Positions 17,279-26,342 of a stretch of 64,000 nt of DNA are shown here, in pieces. Position 1 is the stretch's first letter. Each line of letters starts with the position of its first letter. The DNA comes from CAZHCG01 sp046484285 (GTDB lineage Bacteria > Myxococcota_A > Polyangia > JAAYKL01), in assembly GCA_046484285.1 (NCBI GenBank), contig JAWOBP010000088.1, forward strand, positions 29,722 to 93,721. The letters run 5' to 3'. The notes beneath the pieces were generated by a model. The model made no database searches. It worked only from the letters and a program-made list of their open reading frames with translations, and was not told the DNA's origin. A program made the translations under genes and the position numbers.

Positions 17279-17315
17279 CGTTTTCGTGTCGCGTTTCGCC
17301 GCAGGTCTCTTGCGC

Positions 17316-17500
17316 CTATTCGGCGGCCGCGGCGACATCGTTGTTCTGGGCGCCTGTCGCCGTCAGCGCCGCGAGCTGTCCCTGTCTCGCGAGGTTTGCC
17401 GCCTCTCCGAGGATGCGGGCCGCCGCCTGCGGCGCGTGGAAGCCCCTGGAGTCCTCGGCGGCGACGAAGTCGAACCGCCATTGCGCGGTATGTAGCACGA
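17316..17500 (-). pseudogene. 3' remnant of a cytochrome c nitrite reductase (nrfA-like)
   Basis: The minus-strand frame ending at stop 17316-17318 reads HTAQWRFDFVAAEDSRGFHA, then PQAAARILGEAANLARQGQL. This resembles the C-terminal helices of ammonia-forming cytochrome c nitrite reductases (…W.FD.VAAENSxGFHxP…ALxxLxxA…). Only about 60 codons are left. No haem motif (CxxCH/CxxCK) and no start remain, and the similarity stops at about 17500, next to the TetR operator. It is therefore a truncated relic in the same orientation as hcp, a gene that also acts on nitrogen oxides. The assignment rests on motif recall. Confidence 0.55.
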
Positions 17501-17506
17501 TTTCAC

Positions 17507-17530
17507 TTGTAAGTAAATATTTATTAGCAT
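17507..17530. promoter_or_regulatory. Candidate operator 1 of the first TetR regulator
   Basis: The 24-bp dyad begins TTGTAAGTAAATATTTATTA and ends GCAT; its centre AATAAATATTTA-like core is symmetric (16 of 24 positions). It matches operator 2 (18722-18745) at 16 of 24 positions in the same register, including TTG-AAGTAA at the left. It lies 38 bp before the tetR start, between it and the divergent hcp side, so it could control both directions. Confidence 0.55.
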
Positions 17531-17568
17531 ACAGTGAAGCAGAAGCATGACTCCCGACGGAGGTGCGA

Positions 17569-18174
17569 ATGAAGCGCAAGCCCACCGAGGTCAGGCAGGC
17601 AGAGATCGTCGAGGCAGCGATGAGGATCATCGTCGCCAAGGGGGCCAGGCGCTTCACCGCCCAGCTCATTGCCGACGAGGTGGGTATGACGGCGGGCGGG
17701 ATCTTCCGTCACTTTTCGAGCATGGACGAGATCGTGGATGCGGTCCTCGATCGCATGGAGGAGGTGCTGTTCCAAGGGTTTCCACCATCGGCAGAAGACC
17801 CGTGGGACCGTCTCAAAGAGTTCTTCGAGCATCGCGTCCAGGTCATGGTCGAGCACCCCGACATCTCCAGAATCCTGCTGTCCGACCACCTCGCTCATCT
17901 CGGGGACGGAAAGCCGGCCTCGAGGGTCGAGAGGCTGAAACGGCGATCTCGGCGGTTTGTCACTCGGTGCCTGCAAGAGGCAGCGGCAAGCGGTGCGATG
18001 GCGAGCGACGTGAGCGTGAACGCGGCGACCGTCATGGTGCTCGGCGCCATTCTCGCCGTCGGGCATTCAACGACCCGGGTTGCCGACGAGACGGAGACCA
18101 AGCAGCTGACGGCCGAGGTGTGGCGCGCCCTCGAGAAGATGCGTCACGTCTCCGGCACGAACAGCCAACGGTAG
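17569..18174 (+). CDS. TetR-family regulator (paralogue 1)
   Basis: 201 residues. The N-terminal helix-turn-helix is typical: EIVEAAMRIIVAKGARRFTA, then IADEVGMTAGGIFRHFSSMD. The C-terminal ligand domain is helical with no assignable ligand. ATG 17569 is chosen because GGAGG lies 5 bp upstream; an in-frame GTG at 17563 overlaps that site. It closely resembles the second TetR at 18759 in length, helix-turn-helix and operator. It is followed after 17 bp by a cupin gene and probably represses its own operon. Confidence 0.93.
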   Translation: MKRKPTEVRQAEIVEAAMRIIVAKGARRFTAQLIADEVGMTAGGIFRHFSSMDEIVDAVLDRMEEVLFQGFPPSAEDPWDRLKEFFEHRVQVMVEHPDISRILLSDHLAHLGDGKPASRVERLKRRSRRFVTRCLQEAAASGAMASDVSVNAATVMVLGAILAVGHSTTRVADETETKQLTAEVWRALEKMRHVSGTNSQR

Positions 18175-18191
18175 AAAGGAGGTCATCGGCG

Positions 18192-18548
18192 ATGACCATC
18201 GAACAGCAAGAATCCTCCGCAGGCTTGCCGCCTTCCGAGCCGGTCGCGTTTCCCGAGCTGATTGCGTACCAGAATGGATCGATCGTGAGCCGCACCCTGG
18301 TCAAGAAGAATGGCGGCACGCTGACTCTCTTCGCCTTCGATGCCGGCCAGGAGTTATCAGAGCATTCCGCTCCCTTCGACGCCGTCGTGCAGATCATCGA
18401 CGGCGAGGCCGAGCTGGTCATCGGCGGCGAGGAGGTGCCAGCCCGCGCGGGGCAGACGGTCCTGATGCCCGCGGACGTGCCCCACGCGGTCCGCGCACCG
18501 GGGCGCTTCAAGATGCTCCTGGTGATGATCCGCGAGGTCGCCGGCTGA
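18192..18548 (+). CDS. Small cupin-domain protein
   Basis: 118 residues, a single cupin barrel. Motif 1-like HSAPFDAVVQIIDGEAELVI lacks most of the usual His metal ligands, while motif 2-like AGQTVLMPADVPHAVRAPG keeps PxxxPHxV. AAAGGAGG lies 9 bp upstream of ATG 18192. It is co-transcribed with the TetR gene (17-bp gap). Similar small cupins often accompany stress or redox regulators; substrate unknown. Confidence 0.85.
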   Translation: MTIEQQESSAGLPPSEPVAFPELIAYQNGSIVSRTLVKKNGGTLTLFAFDAGQELSEHSAPFDAVVQIIDGEAELVIGGEEVPARAGQTVLMPADVPHAVRAPGRFKMLLVMIREVAG

Positions 18549-18721
18549 TTCGAGTCGATGATGAGTGACCATCGACCGGCGGGAACCACCGGCCGGATTC
18601 GGGCCGTGATGCGCTACGCCGGCCCCAAGATTGCCCATGCGGCACCCCGTCTCGGGCATCTTCCATGTCATCGCTGGCAGGCGCCCGGACGGGTTGACAA
18701 CGATGCCGTTGGGGCCCACCC

Positions 18722-18745
18722 TTGCAAGTAAGTACTTGCTTGCAA
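18722..18745. promoter_or_regulatory. Candidate operator 2 of the second TetR regulator
   Basis: A 24-bp near-perfect palindrome, TTGCAAGTAAGTACTTGCTT followed by GCAA, with one mismatched base pair. It ends 13 bp before the TetR start, overlapping the expected promoter, as for autorepression of the TetR-efflux operon. It shares register and 16 of 24 bases with operator 1 at 17507. Confidence 0.7.
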
Positions 18746-18758
18746 AAGGGGAGGCCTC

Positions 18759-19352
18759 ATGGCATCGCGCAAATCCACCGATGAGAGACGGCGAGAGATC
18801 GTCGACGCGGCCATCGAGATCATCGGCGAGCGCGGTCTGCGGGCCTTCACCGCGGCCAACATCGCCCGGGAGGTCGGTATCGGGGACGGTACGGTTTTTC
18901 GTCATTTCAAGGACATGAACGAGGTTGCCGTGGGCGTGCTCGACAGGCTCCAGGAGCTGATGGACGAGGCGCCGCGATCCACGCAAGAGCCGTTCGAACG
19001 ACTGGAGGAGTTCGTGCTCGACCGGCTTCGTTCCATCGCGCTCCAACCGGGGATCCAGTCGCTCGTCTTTTCGGACCAGATCTCGCAGGCCCTGGGCGCC
19101 GATGGCCCGCGCCGGGTCGCCGCGCTGAGGAATCGAGGTCGCGAGTTCATCGGGTCGTGTCTGCGCGAGGCGGACGAGAAGCGACTCCTGCGGGAGGGCC
19201 TCGACATCGACAGCGCGGTCGTCCTCGTCACGGGGGCGGTGATGGGATTCCTGTTCGCGCTCAAGGACGGCGCCATCGAAGGACCCGCGGACCAGGCTGC
19301 GCGCCGAGCCTGGCGAACCCTCGAGCAACTGCTGGTGAGGGGGGACACATGA
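18759..19352 (+). CDS. TetR-family repressor of an RND efflux operon (paralogue 2)
   Basis: 197 residues. Helix-turn-helix: EIVDAAIEIIGERGLRAFTA then IAREVGIGDGTVFRHFKDMN. GGGGAGG lies 5 bp before ATG 18759. Its stop overlaps the start of the efflux adaptor gene (ATGA), so the repressor and the pump share one transcript. The palindrome immediately upstream is the expected binding site. The sequence is clearly paralogous to the TetR at 17569; the inducer is unknown but is probably a pump substrate. Confidence 0.94.
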   Translation: MASRKSTDERRREIVDAAIEIIGERGLRAFTAANIAREVGIGDGTVFRHFKDMNEVAVGVLDRLQELMDEAPRSTQEPFERLEEFVLDRLRSIALQPGIQSLVFSDQISQALGADGPRRVAALRNRGREFIGSCLREADEKRLLREGLDIDSAVVLVTGAVMGFLFALKDGAIEGPADQAARRAWRTLEQLLVRGDT

Positions 19353-20479
19353 AGGTCGCGCGCGAGCTTTTTTGCGACAGCGGACGAGCTTTCGCGGCGG
19401 GTCTGATCCCGTTGCTGGCGGGGATCGCGTTGCTCGGAGCGGGTTGCTCGAAGGACGCGCCGGGATCGGCTCGAAAGCTGGATTCCGTGGCTGTCCGGAT
19501 CGCCGCGGTGACGCAGGAGGACCTCGCCCGGCGGATCGGCTACGTGGGCACGGTTCACTCGCGCCGCGAGGTCAAGGTGCGCGCCCGGACCGCCGGCGCC
19601 GTGCTGTCGCTGGCAGGCGAGGGAGAGGTCGTGAGCGAGGGCCAGACGCTGGCGCGAATCACCGCGCCCGAGATCGCCGCCCGGGCGTCCCGGATGAAAG
19701 CCGAGGTGCGGCGGGCCAGAACGGAGCGCGGTTTTACGTGTGAGAGCTACGAGACCGATCGAAAGCTCGGCGAGGCGGGAGTCCTCTCGAGCAGGCAGGT
19801 CGCCATGAGCGAGCGAGCCTGCGACGCGGCGACCGCCGCCCTGGCCGCCGCCCGGGCCGGCTCTCGCGAGGTCGGCGCGACCAGGGGCAAGACCTCGGAG
19901 CAGGCGCCCTTCGGCGGCCTCGTTCTCCAGTGGCTGGTCGAGCCGGGACAGAACGTGATGCCCGGCACGCCGCTTCTGATCCTGGGCGGTCACGAACTCG
20001 AGCTGAGGGTCCAGGTGGCCGAGCGCGACCTCGAAAGAGGCGTACGCGAGGGCGTCCCCACCTCGGTTCGGCTCGGCGGAGAGTCGCACCGGCTTCCGGT
20101 CTCGACCGTCGCGCCGATGGCGGTCGGACCGGCCAGGGCATCCGAGGTCGGGATCCCTCTGCCCGGCGAGCCGACCCCGGCGCCGACGCACGGCACGTCC
20201 GCGCGGGTGGATTTTCTGGTCGCCGAGGTCCGGGGCGCGGTCGCTGTTCCGGACAAGGCTCTAGTCGAAGCTGACGGCGCCAGCGTCGTGTTTCTCGTCG
20301 AGGACGGACGCGCACGCCAGGTCGCCGTGACCCCCGGCATCCACGACCGCGGCCTCATCGAGGTGAAAGGCGAGCTTTCGGTCGGCGCCTCGGTCGCCGT
20401 GAGCAACCAGGACCTGCTCCGGGACGGGGCGAGCGTCTTTGCTGTTCGACAGGCGAGCGGCGACGAAATGCAACCATGA
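19349..20479 (+). CDS. RND efflux periplasmic adaptor (membrane fusion lipoprotein)
   Basis: 376 residues. The signal ends with lipobox LLGAGCSK. The adaptor core is recognisable: barrel-sandwich halves VKVRARTAGAVLSLAGEGEV and EQAPFGGLVLQWLVEPGQNV, with a short alpha-hairpin between. A beta-barrel and a membrane-proximal domain (VAVPDKALVEADGASVVFLV) follow. It joins the inner-membrane pump to an outer-membrane channel. It overlaps both the tetR and the pump gene by 4 bp. No TolC-like channel gene is in the window, so the pump must borrow one. Confidence 0.93.
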   Translation: MKVARELFCDSGRAFAAGLIPLLAGIALLGAGCSKDAPGSARKLDSVAVRIAAVTQEDLARRIGYVGTVHSRREVKVRARTAGAVLSLAGEGEVVSEGQTLARITAPEIAARASRMKAEVRRARTERGFTCESYETDRKLGEAGVLSSRQVAMSERACDAATAALAAARAGSREVGATRGKTSEQAPFGGLVLQWLVEPGQNVMPGTPLLILGGHELELRVQVAERDLERGVREGVPTSVRLGGESHRLPVSTVAPMAVGPARASEVGIPLPGEPTPAPTHGTSARVDFLVAEVRGAVAVPDKALVEADGASVVFLVEDGRARQVAVTPGIHDRGLIEVKGELSVGASVAVSNQDLLRDGASVFAVRQASGDEMQP

Positions 20480-23400
20480 CCCGCTGGATCCTGAGAAACC
20501 GGCACGCGGTCTGGGCCCTCGTCCTCGCCGTCGGTGTCTTCGGCTATCTCGCCTACCAGCGGTTGCCGGTCCAGCTCTTTCCCGACACGGCGCCGCCGCT
20601 GGTGAACATCATCACGACCTACCCCGGAGCGGCGGCCGAGGATGTGGCGCAGGAGCTCTCGCGGAGGATGGAGGAGGAGTTCGCCTCGCTGGAAGGGGTG
20701 TTCAAGGTCAAATCTTCATCTCAGGACAATCTGTCGGTTGTCTCGGTCGAATTCCAGTACGATCGCGACGTCGACCTTGCGGCGGTGGACGTTCAGAACG
20801 CCATCGCTCGCATTCGCGGGGAGCTGCCGCCGAACATCGGCGAGCCGCAGGTGCTCCAGTTCTCGACCGCGGATCGGCCGATCGTCACCTACGCCGTGAC
20901 CGCCGGCGATCTCGGGCGGGCTCGCAAGCTCGCCGAGGACGACTTTGCTCCGCGCTTGCAACAGGTGTGGGGCGTCGCCGCGGTGGATGTCTTCGGCGGC
21001 AGCCGCCGGGCGGTGCTCGTGGAGCTCGACCGCTACGAGCTAGAGGCCGCACGGATTCCGCTGCAGCGCGTGGTCGAAGCTCTGCGCTCCCACAACGCGA
21101 TGACCCCGGCCGGCCGGATCCGCACCGACTCGACCCAGTCCATGCTCAGGGTCGACACCCGCGCCGATACCGTCCAGGCGCTCGAAAGGATTCCCATCGC
21201 CACGGCCGGCGGCTCGCGGGTCCTGCTCGGCGATCTCGCCGCGATCCGCAAGGCTCCCCTCGCGGACGACTCGCGGTTTCGGCTGAACGGCAGTCGCGCG
21301 ATCGCGATGCAGGTCTTCAAGACGACCGAGGCGAACACGGTCGAGGTGGTCGAGGCGACCAGAGGCGTGATCGACGAGCTCCGGTCGAGCTACCCCGGTG
21401 TGGAGATCAGCGAGGGCGAGGAGAGCGCCAGCTTCGCCCGGACATCGGTGGACAACCTGATCGGCAACGTCGGGCAGGCCATCCTGTTTACCGCGGTCCT
21501 GATGCTCTTCTTCCTGCGGCAGTGGCGAACGTCGCTGGTCGTCGCGCTGACCATGCCGCTGTCGTTCGGCATCACCTTCGCGGTGATGAAGCTGCTGGAC
21601 ATCGATCTCAACCTGGTGACCCTGTCGGCCATCATCCTCTCGGTGGGCATGGTGATCGACAACTCCGTGGTCGTGCTCGAGAACATCGTGCGGCGCCGGG
21701 AGCGGGAGCGGCTCGGCCCGGTGGACGGGGCCGTGGCCGGTTCGGACGAGGTGCGCGGAGCCGCACTCGGAGGAACGCTGACCAACATCGCGGTCCTCGT
21801 GCCGCTGCTGTTCCTGTCCGGCTTCACCGGCAAGACCTTCACTCCCCTCTCGCGCACCTTGCTCATCGCGTTCCTTGCATCCATCGTCGTGGCTCTCGTG
21901 CTGGTCCCCCTGTTTTCCACCCACCTCACGACCCTGGCGGAAGGAGGCGGCATCGGTAACCGCATCGTGCACCTCGTCTCCGTTCCCTTTCACTGGGCGA
22001 TGGAGCGGCTCAGGCGTTTCTACCTGCTGGTGCTCCGCGTCAGCCTGCGGCGGCGCTGGATCGTCGTGCTCGCGGCCCTGGCGCTGTTCGCGGGAGGGGT
22101 GGCCGGCATCCGGGCGCTGGGCATGGACGTGCTGCCCAAGATGGATTCCGGCAGCTTCTACGTCTCCCTCGAGACGCCCTCCGGGTCGTCGCTCGAGGAG
22201 ACGGAGCGAGTGGTCCGCGATGTCGAAGAGCTGATTCGAAAAGAAAAGGAGGTTCGGCTCGTCCAGTCGCAGGTCGGCTTCGAGCAGGGGATGCGCTCGC
22301 TCTCTTCTTTCGGCGTCCAGGGGCCGACCCAGGGGTTCATCACCGTCACGCTGACCGATCGCAACCAGCGCGAGGAGACCGTCTGGGAGATCGAAGCGCG
22401 GCTCCGGGAAGAAATCGTCCGCGTGCCGGGGATCCGTGTCTCCACGGTTCGCGAGACGGGCAACACGGCGCGGTCCACGACCTCGGCGCCGGTAGTCGTG
22501 CGGATCTCGGGAGACGATCCGCTGGTGCTCGACGAGCTCGGCGCGGCCGTCGAAAGCCGGCTCGCCGGAGTGCCCTCGGTGGTGGCGCCGATGCGGAGCT
22601 GGCGGGTCGACCAGCGGCAGGGACGCTTCGACATCGATGTGCTCGAGGCGGCCCGGCTCGGTGTGTCGCCCGCCATGGTGGGGCGGACCGTGCTCGCCGG
22701 GACCGAAGGGGTCGGAGCGGGCGACTACTACGGCGACAAAGGGACGCCGCTTCCGATCGAGGTCTCGTATCGCGAACAGCAGCGGCGCACTCCCGGCGAC
22801 CTGCTGCGGTTTCCCCTGTTCACCTCCGGGGCGCCGGATCCGGTTTCGCTCGGCGAGCTGGCCCGGCACCGCGAGGTAGTAGGCCAGGGACTGGTCACCC
22901 GGGAGCACCTGTCACCGACCCTCGAGGTGTCCGCCTTCATCGAGGGCAGGCCGCTCTCCTTCGTGGTGTCGGATGTGGAGGAGGCCCTCGTCGGGCTCGA
23001 CCCGCCGGGCGGCTACCAGGTGGATCTCACCGGCGAGAAGGGGGACATGGCCGAGTCGATGAGCGAGCTCGGCTTCGCGCTCATGATCGGCATCATCGGC
23101 GTGTACCTCCTTTTGGTGGCGCAGTTCAGGTCGTTCGTACACCCGATCACCGTCCTGATCTCGATACCGCTGAGCCTTTCCGGGATCGCCGCGGCGCTGT
23201 TCATCGCCGGCAAGCCGATGTCGATGCCCGTCATGCTCGGTCTGATCCTGATCGTGGGGATGGTGATCAACAACGCCATTTTGCTGATCGCGTTCATCGA
23301 GCAGCGGCGCGAGCGCGGCGTCGCGATCAAGGAGGCCCTCACGGCCGCGGTCGACCTGCGATTCCGTCCGATCATGATGACCAGCTTGTCCACCGTCGCG

Positions 23401-23601
23401 GGGATGATCCCGCTGGCCGCGGAGTGGTCGCTCGGCGCCGAGCGTTTCTCACCGCTGGCGGTCGCGGTCATCGGCGGAATCGTCACATCCACCTTCCTGA
23501 CCATCGTCTTCGTCCCCGTGTTCTACAGCGCCTTCGACAGCGGGATCGGCGGGGTGAAAATGCTCTTCGGAGGCCGCCGGCGCGGCCGGCCGCCCGCATG
23601 A
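20476..23601 (+). CDS. RND-family efflux pump (HAE1-like)
   Basis: 1041 residues, full length for AcrB-type pumps. TM1 is near residues 10-30. The first periplasmic loop has QLFPDTAPPLVNIITTYPGA. The TM4 proton-relay segment reads GMVIDNSVVVLENI, with one Asp where AcrB has two. The second half repeats the fold (GMVINNAILLIAFIEQRRER). It exports an unknown compound by proton antiport, working with the adaptor encoded just upstream (4-bp overlap) under the TetR at 18759. Confidence 0.95.
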   Translation: MTRWILRNRHAVWALVLAVGVFGYLAYQRLPVQLFPDTAPPLVNIITTYPGAAAEDVAQELSRRMEEEFASLEGVFKVKSSSQDNLSVVSVEFQYDRDVDLAAVDVQNAIARIRGELPPNIGEPQVLQFSTADRPIVTYAVTAGDLGRARKLAEDDFAPRLQQVWGVAAVDVFGGSRRAVLVELDRYELEAARIPLQRVVEALRSHNAMTPAGRIRTDSTQSMLRVDTRADTVQALERIPIATAGGSRVLLGDLAAIRKAPLADDSRFRLNGSRAIAMQVFKTTEANTVEVVEATRGVIDELRSSYPGVEISEGEESASFARTSVDNLIGNVGQAILFTAVLMLFFLRQWRTSLVVALTMPLSFGITFAVMKLLDIDLNLVTLSAIILSVGMVIDNSVVVLENIVRRRERERLGPVDGAVAGSDEVRGAALGGTLTNIAVLVPLLFLSGFTGKTFTPLSRTLLIAFLASIVVALVLVPLFSTHLTTLAEGGGIGNRIVHLVSVPFHWAMERLRRFYLLVLRVSLRRRWIVVLAALALFAGGVAGIRALGMDVLPKMDSGSFYVSLETPSGSSLEETERVVRDVEELIRKEKEVRLVQSQVGFEQGMRSLSSFGVQGPTQGFITVTLTDRNQREETVWEIEARLREEIVRVPGIRVSTVRETGNTARSTTSAPVVVRISGDDPLVLDELGAAVESRLAGVPSVVAPMRSWRVDQRQGRFDIDVLEAARLGVSPAMVGRTVLAGTEGVGAGDYYGDKGTPLPIEVSYREQQRRTPGDLLRFPLFTSGAPDPVSLGELARHREVVGQGLVTREHLSPTLEVSAFIEGRPLSFVVSDVEEALVGLDPPGGYQVDLTGEKGDMAESMSELGFALMIGIIGVYLLLVAQFRSFVHPITVLISIPLSLSGIAAALFIAGKPMSMPVMLGLILIVGMVINNAILLIAFIEQRRERGVAIKEALTAAVDLRFRPIMMTSLSTVAGMIPLAAEWSLGAERFSPLAVAVIGGIVTSTFLTIVFVPVFYSAFDSGIGGVKMLFGGRRRGRPPA

Positions 23602-23651
23602 CCGGCACCTCGCCGTCGCCGAGATCCCAATTCGCTCGGGGTCGAAGGGGC

Positions 23652-24659
23652 TTACTTCGAGCCCATCTCCGCAGTCTTCTCGGAGTAGTCGTAGACGACG
23701 GTGTTGGCCAGCTTGCCGGCCTCCCAGATGATGGTGGCCGGTTTCTCGGTGCCCAGGCTGGAGTGAATGGCGGCCAGGCGCCTTGCCGCTTCGTTGCCGA
23801 AGCCCTGCTCGGACTGCCATTCGATCAGCGCGCTGCCTTCCAGCCCCGGCCGCCGGAGCAGGTTCAGATCCTCGAAGCCGGCCATGCGCTCGATCACCAC
23901 CTGCGCCCCTTCCACCGCTTTTTCGTCGACACCCAGCGCGGCCACGGCGCCGGCCGGCTCGGTGGCCACGGAGATGGAGATGCCCCGGCGGGGGTCGATG
24001 ATCAACCCCATGCCCACCACATTGCCGCCGTCGGCGGCCGGCGCCAGCAAGCGATCGATCTCGGCCTTGGGAACCCCTTCTTCCTCCAGCGCCACCTCGA
24101 CCTTGCCGCGCGGGATGCTTTCGACTCCCACCCGGGCGATCGGAGCCTTGCCGAACTGCACGGAGAAGTAGATCGCTTTCCACTCGTTGAAGTGGCCGAA
24201 CAGCGCCGCCTTCTTGCCCGCGTCCTTGTTGAACAGCTCCCCGACCAGGTCGGCCACCGTCTCGCCGAACTTCTGGCCGTCGCCGCGGGCGGTCAGCCCG
24301 AACCGCTCGCCGTCGGGCGACATCAGGTAGCCCACCCGGCCGGCACCGGCCTTGATCAACACCTCGGCGATCTTGCCGAGCTCGGGCCGCTTCTTCATCT
24401 CGATGGTCTGCTGCCCGTGCATGGCCTCGAGCATCGACCTGGCTCGGCTGACCCGCGCGAGCAGCTCGGCTTCGCCCACCTCGGTCTCGGCGGCAGTCGC
24501 GCCGTCGCCGGCCGGCGGCTTCTCGGCCTGGGTCGGCTGCTCGGACCCGGCCGCCGGCTTCTCCGGCGCCGCTGTCTCCAGCCCGGCCTCCTTTCCGCAG
24601 CCGGCCACCAGGGCCAACCCCAGACCCAACACCAGAATCCACCTGCTTTGCACGGACAT
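23652..24659 (-). CDS. Hypothetical lipoprotein
   Basis: 335 residues. A clear lipoprotein signal: WILVLGLGLALVAGCGKE. A Pro/Ala/Glu-rich linker (about 23-60) leads to a globular domain (about 65-335) with several beta/alpha units (GRVGYLMSPDGERFGLTARG, ALFGHFNEWKAIYFSVQFGK, NVVGMGLIIDPRRGISISVA). I recognise no family. It converges with the efflux operon. Confidence 0.72.
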   Translation of the reverse strand: MSVQSRWILVLGLGLALVAGCGKEAGLETAAPEKPAAGSEQPTQAEKPPAGDGATAAETEVGEAELLARVSRARSMLEAMHGQQTIEMKKRPELGKIAEVLIKAGAGRVGYLMSPDGERFGLTARGDGQKFGETVADLVGELFNKDAGKKAALFGHFNEWKAIYFSVQFGKAPIARVGVESIPRGKVEVALEEEGVPKAEIDRLLAPAADGGNVVGMGLIIDPRRGISISVATEPAGAVAALGVDEKAVEGAQVVIERMAGFEDLNLLRRPGLEGSALIEWQSEQGFGNEAARRLAAIHSSLGTEKPATIIWEAGKLANTVVYDYSEKTAEMGSK

Positions 24660-24912
24660 GAGGCCTCCTTCGACTCGATCGATTCGAAAGTGGACGATAG
24701 CCGTCCTCCAAATAAGCGGTCAATTAGATTTTCCGCCGACGGGAAGATCGCCTCGATTTCACCTCGATCAGTAGGTTCGATACGACCAGCCTGGAGCCGT
24801 CGATGCGAATCGCTCCGCAGTTTTTCGTCTTTCATCCTACAATCCCCTTGTGCTAGCCTAATTGTTTGTCGAATTTGTGCCGGCGGCGTGCTCGCCTGCC
24901 AGGGAGGAGTCG

Positions 24913-25605
24913 ATGCTCGACAGGATCAGATTCTGGATGGGGACGGACGAGCCTCTCGGCCGGGAGTGGAAGGACTTTTTCCAGATGCTGGCCATGGGCC
25001 GCGATCTGTACGGCGACGCCTGGGCGGTGCTTTACGGCGAGACGGACCGGGAGGCGGTCAAGGACGACATCTACCGCAGCGATGTTGCAATCAACAAAAG
25101 CGAGCGCAAGCTGCGCAAGCAGCTGGTCACGCACCTGGCGGTCAACCCCGAGCAGGATGCGGTCGGCTGCCTGCTGCTGATGAGCTTGGTCAAGGACGCC
25201 GAGCGGATCGGGGACTGCTGCAAGAACATCTACGAGGCGGCCTGTATGCTGGGCAGGAGCGGCGAGGAGCTTCGCTACTGGGAGCGCCTCGAAGATTTCG
25301 GCCGCAGGGTCGACGAGACCTTCGAGCAGACGATTCGCGCGATGAAAAACGAGTCTCCCGACGTTGCCGAGGAGGTGGTGCGCGAAGAGGTGGAGATGAA
25401 CCGCGAGTTCGACTCGTTCATCGAGGACCTGGCGAGCTCGGATCTGGACGCGCGGCAGACCGCGGGCACGGTGCTGCTGGTGCGGGCCGTCAAGCGGGTT
25501 CGCGCGCACCTGTCCAACGTCGCATCGTCCGTGGTGATGCCGCTCCCGCAGCTCGATCACCGCCCCCGCGACCTGAGGCCCAGGCGGGAGAAAAAGGCGA
25601 CGTAG
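24913..25605 (+). CDS. PhoU-like domain protein
   Basis: 230 residues, all-helical. The PhoU-like signature is present in two halves: YRSDVAINKSERKLRKQLVT with HLAVNPEQDAVGCLLLMSLV and KDAERIGDCCKNIYEAA (the D-x-E-R-I-G-D metal-binding motif), then EEVEMNREFDSFIEDLASS. PhoU proteins regulate phosphate transport and Pho signalling. AGGGAGGAG precedes ATG 24913. No Pst genes are nearby, so a phosphate role is inferred from the family only. The upstream 250 bp contains a TACAAT (24838) that could be a -10 element. Confidence 0.82.
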   Translation: MLDRIRFWMGTDEPLGREWKDFFQMLAMGRDLYGDAWAVLYGETDREAVKDDIYRSDVAINKSERKLRKQLVTHLAVNPEQDAVGCLLLMSLVKDAERIGDCCKNIYEAACMLGRSGEELRYWERLEDFGRRVDETFEQTIRAMKNESPDVAEEVVREEVEMNREFDSFIEDLASSDLDARQTAGTVLLVRAVKRVRAHLSNVASSVVMPLPQLDHRPRDLRPRREKKAT

Positions 25606-25704
25606 ATCGCTGCGTCGATTTCATTCGTTTGGAATATTTGCCGCACAGAGCTGTCTCTATCATTGTGTAATTGTGTTTTTTGGAGAAACGAAAGGAGCCT
25701 TGCG

Positions 25705-26259
25705 ATGAAAAGAGTTGAATGGTCGATTGTATTGGCAGCGGTGCTCACCTTGGCGCTCGGTCTGGGATGGGGCTGCTCGGACGACGGCGACGACGACGAT
25801 GGGAGCGGTGACGCGGACACGGACGCGGACACGGACGCGGACACGGACGCCGACACGGACGCGGACGCGGACACGGACGCGGACACGGACGCCGACACCG
25901 ATGCCGACACCGACACGGGCGGGGATTTCGAGCTCAACGGCACTTGGATCTACACTGGATCCGAAGATCTCTCGGCCAGCATGGAAGTCACCAACGAAAC
26001 GATGATCGACGAGGAGCTCGATTCCACCGCCTGGTCGGCCGAGTGGTCGATCACCTCCTGGAACAATGAAGCCGATCATTTCGACCTGGTGTTGGAGTCG
26101 GTCGAAGGCGAGTACGAACTGCAGGTCGGCGACGAGATGAAGTGCGCCTACGTTTTGGACGGCGATACGGTGGATCTCTACTACTCGACCGAAGGTGGGT
26201 ACCCCACGGCCGAGGGCGGCACCGAGGGCGTCGACTACTGGGAGTACACTCGCCAGTAG
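25705..26259 (+). CDS. Lipoprotein with Asp/Thr stalk and small beta domain
   Basis: 184 residues. AAAGGAG precedes ATG 25705. The signal ends in LGLGWGCSDD. An acidic stalk of repeated D-A-D-T units covers about residues 35-72. The C-terminal domain (about 75-184) is lipocalin-like in pattern: FELNGTWIYTGSEDLSASME, then alternating strands ending VDYWEYTRQ. Stalk lipoproteins of this kind are common in Myxococcota and probably hold the domain away from the membrane. Function unknown. Confidence 0.75.
   Translation: MKRVEWSIVLAAVLTLALGLGWGCSDDGDDDDGSGDADTDADTDADTDADTDADADTDADTDADTDADTDTGGDFELNGTWIYTGSEDLSASMEVTNETMIDEELDSTAWSAEWSITSWNNEADHFDLVLESVEGEYELQVGDEMKCAYVLDGDTVDLYYSTEGGYPTAEGGTEGVDYWEYTRQ
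25811..25919 (+). repeat. In-frame 12-bp-type tandem repeat coding Asp-Ala/Thr stalk
   Basis: Roughly nine copies of a GACxCGGACGCG-like unit encode alternating Asp with Ala or Thr. The units are multiples of 3, so slippage would change stalk length without breaking the frame. Similar coding repeats lie at 26448-26575 and 26698-26762. Confidence 0.85.
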
Positions 26260-26342
26260 CCCAAGGGCCGTTTCTCCGGTGGAGCTCAGATTGTTTCCAA
26301 CGGGGGTGAGCGCGATGGTATAATGGCACTCGGAGGTGCTTC

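Noticed and set aside
17547..18548. Single long frame suggesting a fusion running into the cupin
   Set aside because: Its first two thirds are out of frame with the clear TetR protein; only the last 118 codons (cupin, with their own AAAGGAGG) are real.
21040..22908. 622-codon minus-strand frame inside the RND pump gene
   Set aside because: It is antisense to a well-conserved 1041-residue pump and contains no recognisable motif.
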